Of a stretch of 42,615 bases of DNA, positions 24,813 through 32,725 are shown piece by piece (the stretch's first letter is position 1; each line of letters starts with the position of its first letter). The notes below the pieces were generated by a model. The model had not been told where the DNA came from, did no database searches, and saw only the letters and a program-made list of their open reading frames with translations. The translations under genes and the position numbers were made by a program. The stretch spans positions 1 through 42,615 of the forward strand of contig CAYFWU010000008.1 in assembly GCA_964347025.1 (NCBI GenBank). Direction: 5' to 3'. The DNA comes from CS3-C152 sp964347025 (GTDB lineage Archaea > Aenigmatarchaeota > Aenigmatarchaeia > QMZP01 > QMZT01).

Positions 24813-25303
24813 ACGGAATAGATGAAAGGAAATTGTACGAAGAAGGGATTGAAATAGAAAGAGTCAGTTCCCAGAAGCTTCAGGATAAATCGGGTCAAGG
24901 AACACCTTTTGCGTATACCGAAATATACGAGGATGGTGGACAGAAGATTTATCTGCCTCATGACGTTAAGAACGTTTTACCAGTTACGTTGTGGAAATAC
25001 CTGAAAACTAAGGTAAAAAATGTAGCGGGTAAGGTTGAAAATTACCTTGTAAGACACGAAAGACTGCACAAACATTCAACGGATGAACTTTTGACAGAAT
25101 CAAGAACTATTGAAGGAACAAGGGATCCTGGTGAAAAGGAAGTGATAAAGGGTGTCCATGCTTATGGCCTGTTGATAGGAGACGGAATTTCAAAGAAGGT
25201 CGCGAACGTTTATAAAGGAATTAAGGAAGAGGCCGAGAAGCTTAAGAAGTATCTGGAGAGCTTTGGTTACAGTAATTTACAGCCTGCGGAGGTAAGGGTT
25301 TAG
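24809..25303 (+). CDS. Unrecognised protein with HExxH motif (possible zincin)
   Basis: 164 residues, soluble. Residues around 83-100 read LVRHERLHKHSTDELLTES: an HExxH sequence (HERLH) followed by acidic residues, the arrangement of zinc metallopeptidases of the zincin type. The HExxH follows a helix (KVKNVAGKVENYLVRH) as expected. A C-terminal helix is Lys/Glu-rich (GIKEEAEKLKKYLESFGY). With only the motif to go on, peptidase activity is a suggestion. It is coupled by ATGA overlap to the gene upstream and lies 10 bp before the next. Confidence 0.75.
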   Translation: MNGIDERKLYEEGIEIERVSSQKLQDKSGQGTPFAYTEIYEDGGQKIYLPHDVKNVLPVTLWKYLKTKVKNVAGKVENYLVRHERLHKHSTDELLTESRTIEGTRDPGEKEVIKGVHAYGLLIGDGISKKVANVYKGIKEEAEKLKKYLESFGYSNLQPAEVRV

Positions 25304-25313
25304 GTGAGATGAT

Positions 25314-26012
25314 ATGGGAATAGAACAAGCATTGATTGAGGATATGAAGCTTTATGTAGGAGACACTATTAAAGGTTGGTCTAGAGCTAATTTAGGGCCA
25401 CTTGCAAAATTTTATGGTTTCATGGACGGTCCTTTGGATGAAGACCGTATAGATGAATTGATATACATAGAAGAATCTCCTGGAAAGAGGTATATGGTTA
25501 TCCCAAGATCCAAAGGTGAAACAGGAGTTTCCATAACCAATGGAAACCAGCTCATAATAGACAGCACAGGAAGGTTTGAAGGATTTGATCCTGCCTTAGG
25601 CGGTTATGTCGTGTCTGATGAGGACCGCTATGACGTTGACTTCACCAAGTTTGGTTCTGCAGCGAGTTTTGGAGACTACCCTAAACTTAGAGATGTTACA
25701 ACTGCTCGTAAGGAATTTGGCGATGACGAGTTAAGGTGGAGAACGAGAAATCTAACACCAATAGGAACCGATTCATTTGGAAGAAATGTATATGTTTCAT
25801 ACCCAAAGAAGCTGGATATTGGTCAAGGTTTATACTTCACGGGACAGGCCATTTTTTTCTCGGGAACCTATAAACTATTCAAAAAACTGGTGGGTAAGTA
25901 TATGAAGGTTGAACTGCTTGAGGCTTGGTGGGAAAAGTTTTACAGGACTTCAACGGATGTTTTAAACGAATGGTTGGGTCTGCCAAAGCAAATGGAATTT
26001 GTTAGGGCGTAA
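25314..26012 (+). CDS. Unrecognised 232-residue protein in the same operon
   Basis: 232 residues, soluble, rich in Asp, Gly and aromatic residues. The middle (residues 60-160) is probably beta-rich. The C-terminal part (GQGLYFTGQAIFFSGTYKLF and WWEKFYRTSTDVLNEWLG) is more hydrophobic and helical, and could associate with the membrane proteins encoded next. No Cys or catalytic motif is evident. A GGTGA ribosome binding site lies in the 10-bp gap upstream. I do not recognise a family. Confidence 0.75.
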   Translation: MGIEQALIEDMKLYVGDTIKGWSRANLGPLAKFYGFMDGPLDEDRIDELIYIEESPGKRYMVIPRSKGETGVSITNGNQLIIDSTGRFEGFDPALGGYVVSDEDRYDVDFTKFGSAASFGDYPKLRDVTTARKEFGDDELRWRTRNLTPIGTDSFGRNVYVSYPKKLDIGQGLYFTGQAIFFSGTYKLFKKLVGKYMKVELLEAWWEKFYRTSTDVLNEWLGLPKQMEFVRA

Positions 26013-26056
26013 AATCCCTTTATTCATTTTTAAAAGTGTGGAGGCAATATTAAATT

Positions 26057-26770
26057 ATGGCAGTGGATCTATTCGACATGCTGGTGCAAATATTGCAGAT
26101 CAGTCCTACGCTCGTGAATGAATATGCCGCCCAGGGTCCCATCTATCAGCTTTTTTATTTGTTCTTCTTCCCCATGGTTTTCATCGTTATTCTTGTATGG
26201 ATGGTGATGGAGAGGTTTTCAAAACACAGGGGTCTGAGTATATTAATTGGGATCGCTGTCCTGGCATTCATTATACTCAATGGATGGTATAATTTTTTCG
26301 CATACCTCAGCAGGTTCTGGATAGTTATTGTAGTAATTATTGGAGTTTTCATGGCCTTCTTTTCTTTCAGGGGAAAAAGGGCAGGTGGAGGTGGCGGAGC
26401 CATTGCAGGAGCTGGCGGTAGAGGCTTTGGTTCAAAGGTACTTGAAGTGGCATGGAAAAAAATTACCGGGCAAATTCCAGACAAAATTAGGCTTATAGAA
26501 GGTAATTTGCACAGCATGGAAAATATGATTAAAAAATATAAACATGGTGATAGAGCACAGAAGGATGAAGTGGCAAAGGCATTCTCAGAAATATATTCTA
26601 TGACCTATAAGGAAATACAAGCTCTGAGACAGGATATATCAGCTGCTGGTGCGAAAATTGATCCAGGTAGCGCAAAAAAATTCGAACACATTATTAAAAG
26701 ATGGGAAAAGCTAGCTGAAGAGTGGACCAAAGCACGTGGTCCTGATTTCAAGAGTGGAGTTAGATTTTAA
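26057..26770 (+). CDS. Membrane protein with Gly-rich linker and cytosolic coiled coil
   Basis: 237 residues. Three hydrophobic segments (about 30-52, 58-80 and 84-105) are followed by a basic, Gly/Ala-rich linker (KRAGGGGGAIAGAGGRGFG) and a long charged helical domain (residues 135-230). The membrane part resembles the two following proteins in size and hydrophobic pattern. A GGAGG ribosome binding site lies upstream, and the stop shares one base with the next start. Function unknown; a membrane complex with its neighbours is likely from gene order. Confidence 0.75.
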   Translation: MAVDLFDMLVQILQISPTLVNEYAAQGPIYQLFYLFFFPMVFIVILVWMVMERFSKHRGLSILIGIAVLAFIILNGWYNFFAYLSRFWIVIVVIIGVFMAFFSFRGKRAGGGGGAIAGAGGRGFGSKVLEVAWKKITGQIPDKIRLIEGNLHSMENMIKKYKHGDRAQKDEVAKAFSEIYSMTYKEIQALRQDISAAGAKIDPGSAKKFEHIIKRWEKLAEEWTKARGPDFKSGVRF

Positions 26771-27249
26771 TGTCATTAGGTTTGCTTTCATTGGATTTCC
26801 TGATCCCTTTCTTTTTCATATTCGCGATAATATACGGAGGGCTGGAGATATCCGGTGTTTTCAAGAACAGGGCAGTGAAAGCGATCATAGCAGTTGCTCT
26901 CGGATTCTTCGCGATCTCGAACGCCGATGTCATCGCTTTTATACACCAGGTCCTCCCGTACGCCGCGATCTTCTTTGTCGTGGTTTTCTTCATAGGCTTC
27001 ATAGCAAAGCCCTTCAGGGGAAAGGGCGGTGAAGGAAGGAGGGATCCGTTCCTTCTGCTGGTCGTGCTGGGTTTGTTGTTAATTGTTTTCGCACAGCTAG
27101 CAACTCCCTCGTCTCCGTTCTATCCTGACATAAGTTCAACCATACTCGGGGACGACACCGTTCTCTGGGCAATAGGGATTGTTATCCTTCTCTTCATGTT
27201 CTACTATGCATGGAGCCAGAGCAGAGAAGGTGCGCCCGCAACCAGGTAG
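26770..27249 (+). CDS. Four-helix membrane protein, unknown
   Basis: 159 residues with about four transmembrane helices: 8-24 (FFFIFAIIYGGLEI), 34-62, 66-85, and two near the C-terminal half separated by a charged loop (GKGGEGRRDP). No catalytic motif. The first helix motif FxxAIIYGxL recurs in the next protein (FLLALAIIYGVL), suggesting paralogy. It overlaps the previous gene by one base (TAATG), so translation is coupled. The trio at 26057-27857 may form one membrane complex. Confidence 0.75.
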   Translation: MSLGLLSLDFLIPFFFIFAIIYGGLEISGVFKNRAVKAIIAVALGFFAISNADVIAFIHQVLPYAAIFFVVVFFIGFIAKPFRGKGGEGRRDPFLLLVVLGLLLIVFAQLATPSSPFYPDISSTILGDDTVLWAIGIVILLFMFYYAWSQSREGAPATR

Positions 27250-27314
27250 TTAACGATAAAAAGGTTATTCTGGAAGCGTAAAACCTTATAAATGTGATGG
27301 GGCAATTAATTAAT

Positions 27315-27857
27315 ATGGCAGCATTTCAGACGTTGATACAGAATATGATGAGAATGGAGTTCTTCCAGTTTCTCTTCCCATTCTTGCTCGCCTTAGCGAT
27401 TATCTACGGAGTGCTCAGATACGCATTGCCAAAACAGATACCGAAATCAGCAGCAGGGGTAATTTCCTTGATACTAGCGTTCTTCGTTATGCTTTACTCT
27501 AGCTGGAACTACCTGATCGTTCAGTTCTTCGCTAACCTTGGCGGAGGTTTCCTAATAGTGGGTTCAGGGATTCTTTTCATAGTAATACTCCTTGGCCTGG
27601 TTGGAATTAAACCCGAGGATCTTTGGCCAGGTAAAGAGAAAGGGAAAGCGAAGTGGATAGTGGTATTACTGATAGTATTCATTGTTGCAGTGATATTCTT
27701 CGGTGCAGGAGGATTCATGTTGGTTGGAATTCCTTCCTGGGCAGCGAGCACGGACTTCTGGACAATAATATTCTTTGTGATCATACTCGCAATAGTGATA
27801 TTCTGGATGGGAGCAGAATCGGAGGAGAAGAAGGAAGAGGCAGCTCCTGCAAAGTAA
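27315..27857 (+). CDS. Membrane protein paralogous to its upstream neighbour
   Basis: About 181 residues with four to five transmembrane helices and a Glu/Lys-rich C-terminal tail (ESEEKKEEAAPAK). The first helix region (FPFLLALAIIYGVL) matches the motif of the protein encoded at 26770. ATG 27315 is preferred because a TATA box (CTTATAAA, near 27285-27292) lies about 25 bases before it, which would give a nearly leaderless mRNA; ATG 27297 would lie upstream of that start. A T-rich terminator follows. Confidence 0.75.
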   Translation: MAAFQTLIQNMMRMEFFQFLFPFLLALAIIYGVLRYALPKQIPKSAAGVISLILAFFVMLYSSWNYLIVQFFANLGGGFLIVGSGILFIVILLGLVGIKPEDLWPGKEKGKAKWIVVLLIVFIVAVIFFGAGGFMLVGIPSWAASTDFWTIIFFVIILAIVIFWMGAESEEKKEEAAPAK

Positions 27858-27880
27858 ACTCCAACTTCCATCAGAATCCC

Positions 27881-27890
27881 TTTTTTATTT
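27881..27890 (+). terminator. Oligo-T terminator
   Basis: TTTTTTATTT begins 23 bases after the stop at 27857 and continues T-rich to about 27905, just before the RNase P gene. Confidence 0.5.
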
Positions 27891-27908
27891 CTATTTCTAA
27901 TTTTAATT

Positions 27909-28250
27909 ATGGTTAAGAGTAAATCCATAAAGCCTTCGGGGTGGCAGAGGCTAGCAAAAGAAAGGATTTCGATCCTTTTCGAGCAGGCCGAGAAAGAGTT
28001 CAGAAAGCATCCTGAGCGTTCGAAACGTTACGTTGAGCTGGCAAGAAGAATAGGAATGCGTTACAACGTTCGCATTCCCAAGAACCTCAGAAGAAGGTTC
28101 TGCAAGAAATGTCTCTCCTATCTTAAACCTGGTGTGAACTGCAGGGTGAGAATGAGGAAGGACAGGCAGGCCGTTGTTGTAACGTGTTCGGTTTGCGGGA
28201 ATGTTTCTCGACATCCTTATATAAAGGAGAAACAAAATATTAAGCAATGA
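27909..28250 (+). CDS. rnp4: Ribonuclease P protein component 4 (Rpp21 homologue)
   Basis: 113 residues. An N-terminal helical domain (RLAKERISILFEQAEKEF and SKRYVELARRIGMRYNVRIP) is followed by a C4 zinc ribbon: FCKKC at about residues 61-64 and CSVC at about 95-98. This is the Rpp21/Rpr2/Snm1 family. With Rpp29 it binds the specificity side of RNase P RNA and helps cleave the 5' leaders of pre-tRNAs. Length and motifs are typical. The stop overlaps the next start (ATGA). Confidence 0.95.
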   Translation: MVKSKSIKPSGWQRLAKERISILFEQAEKEFRKHPERSKRYVELARRIGMRYNVRIPKNLRRRFCKKCLSYLKPGVNCRVRMRKDRQAVVVTCSVCGNVSRHPYIKEKQNIKQ

Positions 28251-28519
28251 AGCTGGTAATCGCTCTTGGTTTGCTTATTGTCTTCATATCATGCTTTTTC
28301 ATATTCTTCACCTTCCACACGCTCCTGCAGACCAAGATGTCCTGCGATTACGGGGAAGATCCAAATGTTTTATCCTGTAACGTTGAGGAATTAAACGTTT
28401 CAATTATTTTCGGTATACTAGTCGTCGGATTGTTCCTGTTTGTTGATACCTTGGTTGTCTATCTGATGATAAAAACATGGGTCCCCGACCTGTTCATGTA
28501 CAGGTTCTCCAGATCATAA
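28247..28519 (+). CDS. Small two-helix membrane protein, unknown
   Basis: 90 residues with two transmembrane helices (1-24 and about 52-75) joined by a loop with two Cys (MSCDYGEDPNVLSCNVEEL) that may form a disulfide outside the cell. It is coupled to the RNase P gene by a 4-bp overlap. No family recognised. Convergent with the EMC3-like gene. Confidence 0.7.
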   Translation: MKLVIALGLLIVFISCFFIFFTFHTLLQTKMSCDYGEDPNVLSCNVEELNVSIIFGILVVGLFLFVDTLVVYLMIKTWVPDLFMYRFSRS

Positions 28520-28528
28520 TAGAGAAAT

Positions 28529-29158
28529 TTACTCAACTCCCATTAATTTTCTGAGAATCCATGTCGCTGGTAGCGTGCACAGTATGTACCAGAGAAGCCA
28601 GTTGAGATGGTAACCTACAAAGGGGAGCGGGAAAGGCATCTTTACCAGCAAGAACATCGAGGTTTTTCCCTCTTCCGGGAATACGTGCCAGTGTATGTTG
28701 TCAATTTTAGCCACATCATCCTTTGAGTAGGATTCCTCATCTGAGAAATCTCCGTTATCATTAACGTCTATCCTTACGCTCTCGCCCTCCATCCTCAGGG
28801 AATGGTTGAAATCAGCGAAAGCAAAGTATCCCATGCCTTCATCACTGGTCTCGATGACAACCCCGCTGTAGGTCTGGTGGATGAAACTGATAAGGAAGAG
28901 CACAACGATCATTGAAACCATCATGGGCTTCATGTTCTTCTTGAACTGTTTCTGGCTGACCTTCATCATTTCATTGAGATGTTCCTGCGCTTTTTTGGTG
29001 TCTTTCTTTTTCTGTGCCTCGTTAGACTTCTCCCTGTAGAATTTCATTTCTTCCTTTAGCTTTCTCATCTCCTCTGGATTTGTAAAGATTCTGTATATCG
29101 CTGTGATTAACAGGGACAGAAAAACAGCCCAGATAAAGATATCCTGATGTGGCAGCAT
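28529..29158 (-). CDS. EMC3/TMCO1-like membrane insertase (DUF106, Oxa1 superfamily)
   Basis: 209 residues. The first helix (about 8-24) is followed by a long Lys/Glu-rich cytosolic coiled coil (about 28-75, PEEMRKLKEEMKFYREK). Two further membrane regions are near 80-97 and 180-205 (NWLLWYILCTLPATWIL). An extracytoplasmic insert (about 100-165) is acidic. Archaeal DUF106 proteins belong to the YidC/Oxa1/EMC3 superfamily and help insert membrane proteins. In many archaea this gene follows secY and adkA; here adkA is directly upstream but secY is absent. Confidence 0.9.
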   Translation of the reverse strand: MLPHQDIFIWAVFLSLLITAIYRIFTNPEEMRKLKEEMKFYREKSNEAQKKKDTKKAQEHLNEMMKVSQKQFKKNMKPMMVSMIVVLFLISFIHQTYSGVVIETSDEGMGYFAFADFNHSLRMEGESVRIDVNDNGDFSDEESYSKDDVAKIDNIHWHVFPEEGKTSMFLLVKMPFPLPFVGYHLNWLLWYILCTLPATWILRKLMGVE

Positions 29159-29207
29159 GAAATCACCCGATTAATTCCTATTTGTATGTTGTATTTATAT
29201 ATTTCTT

Positions 29208-29720
29208 TCAGTGTTTTATCAGATCGCTGAGTTCCTTAACGGCATCCAACATTTTGTCTTCTTTGAACCTTATTATCTTCAGGTTGGAACCACACATTGA
29301 AGAATACGTGGTGGCATAATATCTGTTTATACCCTGCTGCTCATTCGTCTTTTCATCCTTGCTTTCCATCTCAAGCAGAACAATCACATCTGGATTGAAG
29401 GTTTTGAAGAATGCCTCTGAAGTTGCCAGGAAGTAACCGAATGTCGAGCTGTGCACGCTTAGGTAGCCGTTGACTATTATGTTACCTATCTGTTCCTTGA
29501 GGTCTTTTATCACCCTCTTCTCCGCGCCATCATAGAAATCCGACATTATCTTTCTCGCGGTGAGCATGTCCTTCGCGCTTGCCATTTCCTCGTTTATATC
29601 TCCCAGTTCATCGAAGTCCACGTACCTGAACTTGTCTCTGTATCCTGACCTCTGTAGGGCAAGGTTAATTATGGTTTTCCTGTCGACCTCTTTCAACCCC
29701 GAAACGAATATCATTTTCAT
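29208..29720 (-). CDS. Archaeal adenylate kinase-like protein with degenerate P-loop
   Basis: 170 residues. The C-terminal two thirds follow archaeal AdkA: VNGYLSVHSSTFGYF, FNPDVIVLLEME, QQGINRYYATTYSSMCGSNLK and a final DAVKELSDLI helix. The nucleotide-binding loop that should read like GVPGVGGTT is GLKEVDRKT, losing the glycines needed for phosphate binding. Active AdkA makes 2 ADP from ATP and AMP. Here catalysis is doubtful, and a structural or regulatory role is possible. It starts 5 bp after the PGI/PMI stop and precedes the EMC3-like gene, an echo of the secY-adkA-DUF106 order. Confidence 0.8.
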   Translation of the reverse strand: MKMIFVSGLKEVDRKTIINLALQRSGYRDKFRYVDFDELGDINEEMASAKDMLTARKIMSDFYDGAEKRVIKDLKEQIGNIIVNGYLSVHSSTFGYFLATSEAFFKTFNPDVIVLLEMESKDEKTNEQQGINRYYATTYSSMCGSNLKIIRFKEDKMLDAVKELSDLIKH

Positions 29721-29725
29721 AATAA

Positions 29726-30778
29726 TTATATTTTGCCTTCTCTCAATATATACTTTAGATCAGTCAGCAGTTCTGTCTCGCTGGGATCCTTTCTGTGCAG
29801 TATCCCTAAATAAATACTGACAAAATTAAGCATGTACATAACGGAAAGTATTCGCGAAAGATCGGATCGGTAGATGCTGTGTATTTCTATCACGCTCCCT
29901 CCCGCGTTCTTGACGGCGTCTTCTGTGAACTCTATTCTCGTTCTCATTTCCTTGTCCTCGTCCTTGTCCCTTATGAATATAACAACGAATCTTTTCGAAA
30001 TATCCTTAGGTGCTTCCCATCCCACTATCGTGTTGTGGTTCAGTTCAGGAAAGTTATCGTAGAATGAGTGAACTTTAGAATTTTCATTAAATTGAATCTT
30101 CGCACGTAAAGCAATGGCTTCGAACTTGCCGAAACCGTAAATAATAGGGATCTTCCACCTGAGCTTTACCGCAATCCTTTTAGCCGGGTTGTCATTTGTT
30201 CTGATGTCTGGTGTTAGTTCATCTCTCGTTTCTTTCAGGTTTATGACAACCTTTCCGAAGTCCACTCCTTCTTTTAAGAACCTGATCTTTTTAAGGAGAA
30301 CAAGAACGGGGAAAAACAGGTAGGCTATGGCGGCTCTTGGCTGCATGCCGCCGGGGATCTTTATTAACGGTATTTTCTCCTCCTTACATTCCTTCTCCAG
30401 CTTCCCGCCTGAGGCTATTCCAATCATATTGTATTTCCTTCTGTAAGCCTGCCTGAACATGCTTAACGTTTCCTCTGTATTCCCTGAATAACTGGAGATA
30501 AAAACAAGCGAATCCTTACCAACGTACTCTGGAAGGTCGTGGCCCCTGAAAACCCTTATGTCATAATCCCTTAGCCATGTCCTCAGGATGTCGCCCGCTA
30601 TTGCCGATCCTCCCATACCGCATACGCATACGGACTTGGGTTTTTTCAGGTTCAGTCTCTTAGAGAATTCCTTCCCTATCCTTATTGCCTCCTCGCATTG
30701 TTCCGGGAAATCTCTAGCGACGCCTAGCATGTTTCTCCTGTCAACTTCCATCATTCCTACAATGTCGTCCAGAATCAT
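29726..30778 (-). CDS. Bifunctional phosphoglucose/phosphomannose isomerase
   Basis: 350 residues with two SIS domains. The first has CGMGGSAIAGD (53-63) and the sugar-phosphate-binding serines in SSYSGNTEET (95-104). The second contains FNENSKVHSFYDNFPELNHN with the catalytic Glu and His typical of archaeal PGI/PMI. It interconverts glucose-6-phosphate or mannose-6-phosphate with fructose-6-phosphate, serving gluconeogenesis and glycan precursor supply, which fits a cell with heavily glycosylated surface proteins. The start overlaps the serS stop (ATGA), so it is in the apt-serS-pgi-adkA-EMC3 transcript. Confidence 0.95.
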   Translation of the reverse strand: MILDDIVGMMEVDRRNMLGVARDFPEQCEEAIRIGKEFSKRLNLKKPKSVCVCGMGGSAIAGDILRTWLRDYDIRVFRGHDLPEYVGKDSLVFISSYSGNTEETLSMFRQAYRRKYNMIGIASGGKLEKECKEEKIPLIKIPGGMQPRAAIAYLFFPVLVLLKKIRFLKEGVDFGKVVINLKETRDELTPDIRTNDNPAKRIAVKLRWKIPIIYGFGKFEAIALRAKIQFNENSKVHSFYDNFPELNHNTIVGWEAPKDISKRFVVIFIRDKDEDKEMRTRIEFTEDAVKNAGGSVIEIHSIYRSDLSRILSVMYMLNFVSIYLGILHRKDPSETELLTDLKYILREGKI

Positions 30779-32100
30779 CTCTTTATCTCCCTGAAGTTAA
30801 GGTAGGGCCTCAGGACCTTGGGCATTTCGATGGATCCGTCCTTCCTCTGGAAGTTTTCGAGGATCGCCACGATGGTTCGTCCTGTTGCTATCGCTGTCGA
30901 GTTCAGGGTGTGGACCACGGTTTTTTCGCCCTTCTTGTTTACGAACTTTACGTTAAGTTTCCTTGGCTGGTAGTCCGTGCAGTTCGAGCAGGAAACCACC
31001 TCCCGGAACTTCCCCTGAGCCGGCATCCATGTCTCAAGGTCGTATTTTATCGAGGCGTTGTCATTCATTTCTCCAGAACATATGGACATCACCCTGTAAG
31101 GAATTCCAAGCTTCTGGTAAAGGGCCTCTGCATTCCCTATCAGTTTTTCGAACCACTTCTCTGAATCATCCGGCCTGCAGAAAACGAACTGCTCAACCTT
31201 ATCGAACTGATGCACCCGGAAGATTCCTTTAGTATCCTTTCCATGCGATCCTGCCTCCCTCCTGAAGTTGGTTGAAAAACCGGAGTAGAGTTTTGGCAGA
31301 TCTTCTTCCTGAAATATTTCATTCATATGATAGGCAGCGAGCGACTGTTCCGCGGTCGCTATCAGGAATAGTTCTTCACCCTCTATCTTGTAGAGCTGGT
31401 TCTCGAAGTCCGAGAGTTCCGCTGCCCTGGCTATGGGATCCTTTCTTAACATGAACGGCGTCCAGACAGGAACGAATCCCTGCTTCAAAAGGAAATCCAT
31501 TGAGAAACGAATTAACGCCAGGTTTAGCATAACCAGCTCGTTCTTCAGATAATAAAAACGAGCCCCTGACAATTTCGCTGCCCTTTCGGTGTCGGCGAGT
31601 CCGAGGGTTTCTAGGATATCGACGTGGCTCTTGGGTAAGAAATCAATCTTCTTGAATTTCATTCCCTTTGATTCTTTCTTGAAACTGGTTATGTGGTCTT
31701 TGTAAACGGAAGGTTCGCCCCAGGCACGTATGAAAGCGTTTTCCTCCTCAGATTTTCCGGCATGGACCTTCTTGTTTAAAATGTTTCCTATCTTGTACCG
31801 ATAGAAATCACGTTTGGAAAGATACTCTTTCGCCTTTTCGTCGTTCTCCTCTATTTCCCTGTTGATCTTTTTCATCTCGCTGATCTTCTTCTTCGTCCCT
31901 TTTCTAGCCTTCTTAAGCTCGGCGATTTCGCGCGAGACCACGTTTCTCCTGTGTTTGAGTTTTTCAGCTTTTTGGAGCGAAGAACGCCATTTCTTATCGA
32001 ACTCTACAACCATGTCTACGTTTTTCAGATCCTTGTATCGTTTCTTTTCTGATTCGCGGATCATTTTCGGATTCTCCCTGAAAATCTGTATGTCCAGCAT
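30775..32100 (-). CDS. serS: Seryl-tRNA synthetase (bacterial/eukaryal-type class II)
   Basis: 441 residues, typical length. The N-terminal tRNA-binding coiled coil spans about residues 28-105 (Lys/Glu-rich, ELKKARKGTKKKISEMKKIN). Class II motif 2 is FRREAGSHGKDTKGIFRVHQ and motif 3 is GRTIVAILENFQ followed by VLRPYLNF. It charges tRNA-Ser. This is the common form, not the divergent methanogen type. It lies 50 bp after apt and overlaps the PGI/PMI gene. Confidence 0.97.
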   Translation of the reverse strand: MLDIQIFRENPKMIRESEKKRYKDLKNVDMVVEFDKKWRSSLQKAEKLKHRRNVVSREIAELKKARKGTKKKISEMKKINREIEENDEKAKEYLSKRDFYRYKIGNILNKKVHAGKSEEENAFIRAWGEPSVYKDHITSFKKESKGMKFKKIDFLPKSHVDILETLGLADTERAAKLSGARFYYLKNELVMLNLALIRFSMDFLLKQGFVPVWTPFMLRKDPIARAAELSDFENQLYKIEGEELFLIATAEQSLAAYHMNEIFQEEDLPKLYSGFSTNFRREAGSHGKDTKGIFRVHQFDKVEQFVFCRPDDSEKWFEKLIGNAEALYQKLGIPYRVMSICSGEMNDNASIKYDLETWMPAQGKFREVVSCSNCTDYQPRKLNVKFVNKKGEKTVVHTLNSTAIATGRTIVAILENFQRKDGSIEMPKVLRPYLNFREIKR

Positions 32101-32150
32101 TGGAACACCTATACTAATTTCTTATTGCCCAGTTTAATAAATTTTAGAAA

Positions 32151-32687
32151 TCATTCTTCTGATTCGTAATTGATCAAGGAAAAGAGATCGTATTTAGAAA
32201 GTTTCTCCCTTCCTTTCAAAAAACCCAGCTCTATGAGTATCGCTATCCCCACTATGTTTCCTCCTAGCCTTTCTATGAGTTTCGTGGCAGCCTCCATGGT
32301 TCCCCCCGTCGCGAGCAGGTCGTCAACTATAAGGACGTTCTCCCCCTTCTTGACAGCATCCTCGTGTATTTCAAACGCATCCTTCGAATACTCTGTCTCG
32401 AATTCCTCTCTTATGGTTTTGTGGGGAAGCTTCCCCGGCTTTCTTAGAGGGACGAAGCCCGCTCGTAATTCGTGCGCGATCACAGACCCGAAGATGAACC
32501 CCCTGCTCTCCGCGGATACAACCTTGTCTATCTTGCTGTCCCTGAATTGCTCGATCATCTCTTTTACGGCGTAACGGAAGCAATGGGAATCGTTGAGTAG
32601 GGTGGTGATATCCCTGAACATAACACCATGCTTGGGGAAATGAGGGACAGTCCGAATCTTCGACTTGAGATCTATCTCTTCGTTCAT
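32151..32687 (-). CDS. apt: Adenine phosphoribosyltransferase
   Basis: 178 residues, a normal length. The N-terminal IRTVPHFPKHGVMFRDITTLL is characteristic of APRT, the hood segment has VVSAESRGFIFG, and the PRPP-binding motif is VLIVDDLLATGGTMEAA. It makes AMP from adenine and PRPP in purine salvage in the cytosol. It is the first gene of a five-gene minus-strand run. It is divergent from the endonuclease IV gene with about 40 bp between them. Confidence 0.95.
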   Translation of the reverse strand: MNEEIDLKSKIRTVPHFPKHGVMFRDITTLLNDSHCFRYAVKEMIEQFRDSKIDKVVSAESRGFIFGSVIAHELRAGFVPLRKPGKLPHKTIREEFETEYSKDAFEIHEDAVKKGENVLIVDDLLATGGTMEAATKLIERLGGNIVGIAILIELGFLKGREKLSKYDLFSLINYESEE

Positions 32688-32725
32688 AACAAATTTTTAT
32701 TGTACAGAGTTAAAAATATTTCAAG

